The notes below the pieces were generated by a model. That model was not told the DNA's origin. It ran no database searches and worked only from the letters and a program-made list of their open reading frames with translations. From the NCBI GenBank assembly GCA_050330975.1, contig JBHJHK010000470.1:1-9439 (forward strand): a DNA stretch of 9,439 nucleotides. The letters are read 5' to 3'. Of this stretch, positions 7,503-9,439 are shown one piece after another; position 1 is the first letter of the stretch, and the number at the start of each line of letters is the position of its first letter. Source of the stretch: JBHJHK01 sp050330975 (GTDB lineage Bacteria > Pseudomonadota > Gammaproteobacteria > Competibacterales > Competibacteraceae). Position numbers and translations under genes: made by a program.

Positions 7503-7578
7503 ACCTAACAAGGCAAATCAACTCAAACGCATTCAGTTGCTGCGTTCCTTCACGCTCCGGTTATTTGCGGCGTTATAT
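7503..7578 (+). other. Integron attC recombination site
   Basis: Every element of an attC site is visible. R'' is ACCTAAC (7503-7509), a perfect RYYYAAC match. A 4-nt spacer (7510-7513) leads to L'' CAAATCAAC (7514-7522). L' is GTTATTTG (7560-7567), which pairs with L'' completely except for one extra C at 7519, the diagnostic extrahelical base. Another 4-nt spacer (7568-7571) precedes R' GTTATAT (7572-7578), which fits GTTRRRY with one mismatch. Between the arms, AACGCA (7526-7531) and TGCGTT (7541-7546) form a terminal stem-loop. Such sites are recognised as folded single strands by integron integrases, with cutting after the G of R'. The orientation matches the upstream plus-strand gene. 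Confidence 0.87.
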
Positions 7579-7630
7579 CCTTTCCTTGGGAGACAACCCA
7601 GCCCGTCAGGCCTTCGGTGCTATCGCCGGA

Positions 7631-7650
7631 AAATTCATTGCCATGAATTT
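7631..7650. terminator. AT-rich perfect hairpin downstream of the minus-strand genes
   Basis: AAATTCAT and ATGAATTT pair perfectly over 8 bp around a 4-nt loop. Read on the minus strand the stem ends ATGAATTTTCC, a short T run after the stem. Together with the adjacent hairpin at 7653-7669 it probably ends transcription coming from the minus-strand genes before it reaches the attC. Confidence 0.45.
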
Positions 7651-7652
7651 CA

Positions 7653-7669
7653 GAGCCATTCAATGGCTC
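7653..7669. terminator. Hairpin containing the stop codon of the small minus-strand ORF
   Basis: GAGCCAT and ATGGCTC form a perfect 7-bp stem around a 3-nt loop. On the minus strand the loop is TGA, which is the stop codon of the ORF ending at 7660. It lies directly next to the AT-rich hairpin at 7631-7650. The pair looks like a tandem terminator for the minus-strand transcription unit. Confidence 0.45.
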
Positions 7670-7857
7670 GTAGAGCATATCGGATATAATCTCAGCCGCA
7701 TTTCTTCAATTGCTTTTTCAGGATACATCAACGCCGGCCTGCATTTTTCAATTAAACCCAAAACCAATCCGATATCTTCATCAACATGTTCCCCACAAAG
7801 AAAGTCGGTATTAGTCAGCCGACAAACGGCATATGAGTCTTTCGCTCTTGGGATCAA
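7660..7857 (-). CDS. Possible small coupled ORF, unrecognised (65 residues)
   Basis: The frame downstream of the 166-residue gene has natural-looking codon use and an acidic, protein-like sequence including GEHVDEDIG and EKAIEEM. I propose a TTG start at 7857 that overlaps the preceding stop as TTGA, suggesting translational coupling. A GGAGGG sits upstream but about 15 bases away, further than usual. An ATG at 7896 in the same frame is an alternative start (78 residues). The stop falls in the loop of a hairpin, followed by a second one, consistent with the end of a transcription unit. No family is recognised. It could also be the remnant of a longer reading of the upstream gene after a frameshift. 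Confidence 0.35.
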   Translation of the reverse strand: MIPRAKDSYAVCRLTNTDFLCGEHVDEDIGLVLGLIEKCRPALMYPEKAIEEMRLRLYPICSTSH

Positions 7858-8354
7858 TAAATCAACAACGATCCCTCCGGGTATTCCCCCGACCATCCAC
7901 AAGGCAGATGGCCGCTTTGGTAAATGTGAAAGAGCGCGGGATAAACATTGTCCACCACACACCAGTTTGCCCGATAGGTCGCCTCGACGAGGATGGTACA
8001 TGTGTCGTCAGAGATCGCCTGGGCGTAGAACGGAATCCATCCGAGTTCCTGAACCCGCTCATGTATTCGATGACTGACATCTTCGTCCAAAACCTTTTGC
8101 GCCTGTGTAAAAAGCAAATTCCAGTCCCGGTAGCGATCTCTGAATGATACGGAGAGCCCCGCTGTCAAATCTCCCTGAAACCTGTTTCGCAAATTGTCCC
8201 AGGTATCGTCCCATGCCGCATCAGCAGCCTCCCATGAATCAACCGTTTCCGCATTTAATGGCAGAGATTCCGTTGGTGCAACACCAATGCGATACAACCA
8301 CTCAACACGGGCGATGGCGCCCATCGTTTCTTCATGAAGTTTTAGCTTTCCCAT
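7854..8354 (-). CDS. Hypothetical protein, 166 residues, downstream of an immunity-type gene
   Basis: I do not recognise a named family with confidence. The protein is soluble-looking, with no signal peptide or membrane segment, and is rich in tryptophan and acidic residues (SWEAADAAWDDTWDNL at 40-55). It ends in a conserved-looking cysteine/tryptophan tail, GHLPCGWSGEYPEG at 148-161 and then LLIY. The intact C-terminal tail suggests that the gene is complete. The start at 8354 has only a weak GAGAA upstream; the Met at residue 11 is an alternative. The gene follows an Imm1-like gene on the same strand by 61 bases and may be co-transcribed with it. A role as an immunity or accessory protein of a toxin system is inferred from position only. 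Base composition is lower in GC than the flanks, a sign of separate origin. Confidence 0.7.
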   Translation of the reverse strand: MGKLKLHEETMGAIARVEWLYRIGVAPTESLPLNAETVDSWEAADAAWDDTWDNLRNRFQGDLTAGLSVSFRDRYRDWNLLFTQAQKVLDEDVSHRIHERVQELGWIPFYAQAISDDTCTILVEATYRANWCVVDNVYPALFHIYQSGHLPCGWSGEYPEGSLLIY

Positions 8355-8415
8355 GGCAACTCAGTTCTCTGTCTTCAAAACATGATACGCCTGTTATCTA
8401 GCTAATGACCTTTAC

Positions 8416-8826
8416 TCATTCCATGCCGACAATCACCCACTTTGCGGATAGCAGCCGTTCACCATTATTGATAAACCGCGAAATAACGCTCATGGTCAAG
8501 TCTACCCCGACAAGTTGATCGCCCAAAACATGCATCTCTTCTCCACCGGGATAGAGGAATATCTCCTGCGAAGCATTTTTTTGACTGGCCGGATCCACCA
8601 GGACATATTCATCTATTCCGGTGGCTGGCGTGAAACGGATATAGCATCCTATATTTGGCTTTACCATCAACACCAACCAGTTTCCGCTAATTTCATGGAT
8701 CAGCGACGCATCGCAAGATCCTGTCTCCCAAAAGGCATTGCCGCCGTTTCGAATCCGCTCCTCAATAAAGTCGAGGCTCGGATTACTAGTGACCGCGCCA
8801 TCAGGCGCTTCAAATCTTACAGCCAT
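8416..8826 (-). CDS. Imm1-like immunity protein (putative)
   Basis: This 136-residue protein resembles the Imm1 family, small cytoplasmic proteins that neutralise toxin domains of polymorphic toxin or contact-dependent systems. The best evidence is the C-terminal half: a strand-rich part, then YPGGEEMHVLGDQLV at 92-106, a V-x-x-F-x-x-x-G-E-R segment (114-124) and a closing KWV, matching the Imm1 pattern of a G-G-x-E motif followed by a helix and a final tryptophan. The N-terminal half contains a hydrophobic strand LVLMV at 51-55. The open frame extends to a GTG at 8943 that directly follows a stop; I prefer the ATG at 8826, with AAGAG eight bases upstream, because the domain starts there. No toxin gene is visible. 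The region upstream is occupied by an IS4-family element, which may have removed it. The assignment comes from motif recall, not a profile search. Confidence 0.6.
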   Translation of the reverse strand: MAVRFEAPDGAVTSNPSLDFIEERIRNGGNAFWETGSCDASLIHEISGNWLVLMVKPNIGCYIRFTPATGIDEYVLVDPASQKNASQEIFLYPGGEEMHVLGDQLVGVDLTMSVISRFINNGERLLSAKWVIVGME

Positions 8827-8967
8827 GATGATATCTCTTGGTAAACCCGCTTCCTGACGACAGTGCCATGCACCATAGTACATCACACCGACATGACAAG
8901 TGGCTAGCAGTGTTCTATCTTTAGATAATCCTTCCTCGTCCACTTAGCCTCATGCTGGGTGAATAAC
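8827..8967 (-). promoter_or_regulatory. Upstream region of the immunity-type gene with a small palindrome
   Basis: These 141 bases lie between the immunity-type gene and the transposase start. They contain the perfect palindrome-like TATCT-TT-AGATA (8916-8927), AT-rich relative to its surroundings and about 90 bases before the chosen start, so it could be part of a promoter or operator. From about 8944 the sequence probably belongs to the IS end. No clear -35/-10 pair is claimed. Confidence 0.2.
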
Positions 8968-9439
8968 ATGATCGATTGGCGCGCGGCATCGGCCCTGCGA
9001 CAGGCCTTCAAGCGCCATCTGCCCTTCAGTTACCATCGGTTGAACGCCCTCGCGCGCGCCGTCTTGGCCGTGTGTCAATGGCGTACGGTCAACCTCGTGT
9101 CGCTCGCCGCGGTCCTCAACCCCAGGGTCAAGACGTCATCGAACGACACAAGGCTCCAGCGCTTGATCCACGCGCTGCCCTTCGACAAGACCGACCAGGC
9201 CGCCATCGCCCACGCCATCACCGCCCTTCTCGACCTGCCCGAGCGCTGGATCCTCACCCTCGATGGCACCGCCGTCCCTCTGTTCTGGAAAGCCCTCGAT
9301 AAAACCGGCAACTCCAACACCCAAGAACGAAAGCACCTCCTCCAACGCTTCCTCGACACCTTCGGCGCTGGCCGTATCCATCACCTCTTGGCCGATCGCG
9401 AGTTCCTCGGCCAAGACGGGCTGGCCTGGTTGGCTCACC
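8944..9439 (+). mobile_element. IS4-family insertion sequence, left part, cut by the window end
   Basis: An IS4-type transposase gene starts 25 bases after this proposed left end. The boundary is inferred from a sharp rise in GC and from the minus-strand frame of the immunity region, which stops at 8944-8946. The terminal inverted repeat cannot be confirmed because the right end lies outside the window. No target duplication can be tested. Confidence 0.55.
8968..9439 (+). CDS. IS4-family transposase, 3'-truncated by window end, probably internally deleted
   Basis: The 157 visible residues belong to an IS4-type DDE transposase, which cuts and joins IS ends. The N-terminal DNA-binding part includes LPFSYHRLNALARAVLAV (18-35) and a long helical region. 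LTLDG at 96-100 carries the first catalytic Asp (D99), and LLADREFLG at 140-148 carries the second (D143). The Glu lies beyond the window. In typical members the first Asp is followed by R-T-N-W and about 20 more residues before a G-x-A-x-PLFW motif. Here D99 runs straight into GTAVPLFW (100-107), so a stretch of the catalytic core appears missing, in frame. The rest (GNSNTQER, 114-121) is normal. The start ATG at 8968 sits in a weak context. Activity is doubtful. Confidence 0.85.
   Translation, partial: MIDWRAASALRQAFKRHLPFSYHRLNALARAVLAVCQWRTVNLVSLAAVLNPRVKTSSNDTRLQRLIHALPFDKTDQAAIAHAITALLDLPERWILTLDGTAVPLFWKALDKTGNSNTQERKHLLQRFLDTFGAGRIHHLLADREFLGQDGLAWLAH

Larger units (their letters stand above)
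6166..7572 (+). mobile_element. Integron-type gene cassette carrying the nitroreductase-like gene (predicted)
   Basis: The proposed cassette runs from the cleavage point inside GTTAGCC (G before 6166) to the equivalent point inside the R' box of the attC at 7503-7578. It holds one plus-strand gene with 49 bases before its ATG and about 100 bases between its stop and the attC, the standard compact cassette layout. The right boundary is well supported by the attC structure. The left boundary rests on one heptamer and is less certain. The first bases after the left cut pair with the R'' box ACCTAAC only over TTAG, a partial fit. No integrase gene is in the window. Confidence 0.55.

Noticed and set aside
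7429..7689. Plus-strand ORF starting just after the nitroreductase-like gene
   Set aside because: It reads straight through the attC, whose structure explains the sequence, and into hairpins; it lacks a properly spaced ribosome-binding site.
7565..8077. 170-residue plus-strand ORF
   Set aside because: Starts inside the attC and is antisense to the better-supported minus-strand genes; composition turns implausible after the first third.
8355..8415. Possible inverted attC between the two minus-strand genes
   Set aside because: AAC/GTT-like triplets are present but there are no paired R and L boxes or extrahelical base, and the gap is too short.
9136..9438. 100-residue minus-strand ORF
   Set aside because: Antisense shadow of the transposase gene.

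Overview
The window looks like a GC-rich bacterial chromosome, most likely proteobacterial and possibly gammaproteobacterial. That guess rests on the oligopeptide-type ABC genes, a long YdiF-type CoA-transferase, an integron-type recombination site and an IS4-family transposase. No rRNA or other marker fixes the taxon.

Left part (1-5804), dense and GC-rich. It holds the 3' end of an oligopeptide/dipeptide-type solute-binding protein gene (reading in from outside the window), then a small stand-alone Lrp/AsnC ligand-binding (RAM) domain gene on the opposite strand. Two overlapping permease genes of the DppB/DppC type and a 658-residue family I CoA-transferase with an extra C-terminal domain follow. 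The binding protein and permeases form the membrane half of an importer. No ATPase gene is present in the window.

Middle part (5805-7578). A gene-poor stretch of about 400 bases carries several heptamers resembling integron core sites. It is followed by a gene for a Tat-exported, Acg-like nitroreductase-fold protein. About 100 bases after that gene lies a canonical integron attC site (7503-7578): consensus-type R'' box, symmetrical 4-nt spacers, L''/L' arms with one extrahelical base, and a terminal stem-loop. With the GTTAGCC heptamer 49 bases before the start codon, this gives the architecture of a mobile gene cassette (about 6166-7572).

Right part (7579-9439). Genes with clearly lower GC run on the minus strand: an Imm1-like immunity protein, an unrecognised 166-residue protein, and a possible coupled 65-residue ORF that ends in tandem hairpins facing the attC. 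An IS4-family transposase gene then starts at 8968 and runs off the window. Its frame is open, but it joins the first catalytic Asp directly to a motif that normally lies about 20 residues further on, so it is probably an internally deleted, inactive copy.

Overall, a stable metabolic/transport block meets an accessory island built from an integron cassette, orphan immunity-type genes and an IS element. No integrase gene is visible, so the cassette could belong to a distant integron or to an attC cluster lacking an integrase.
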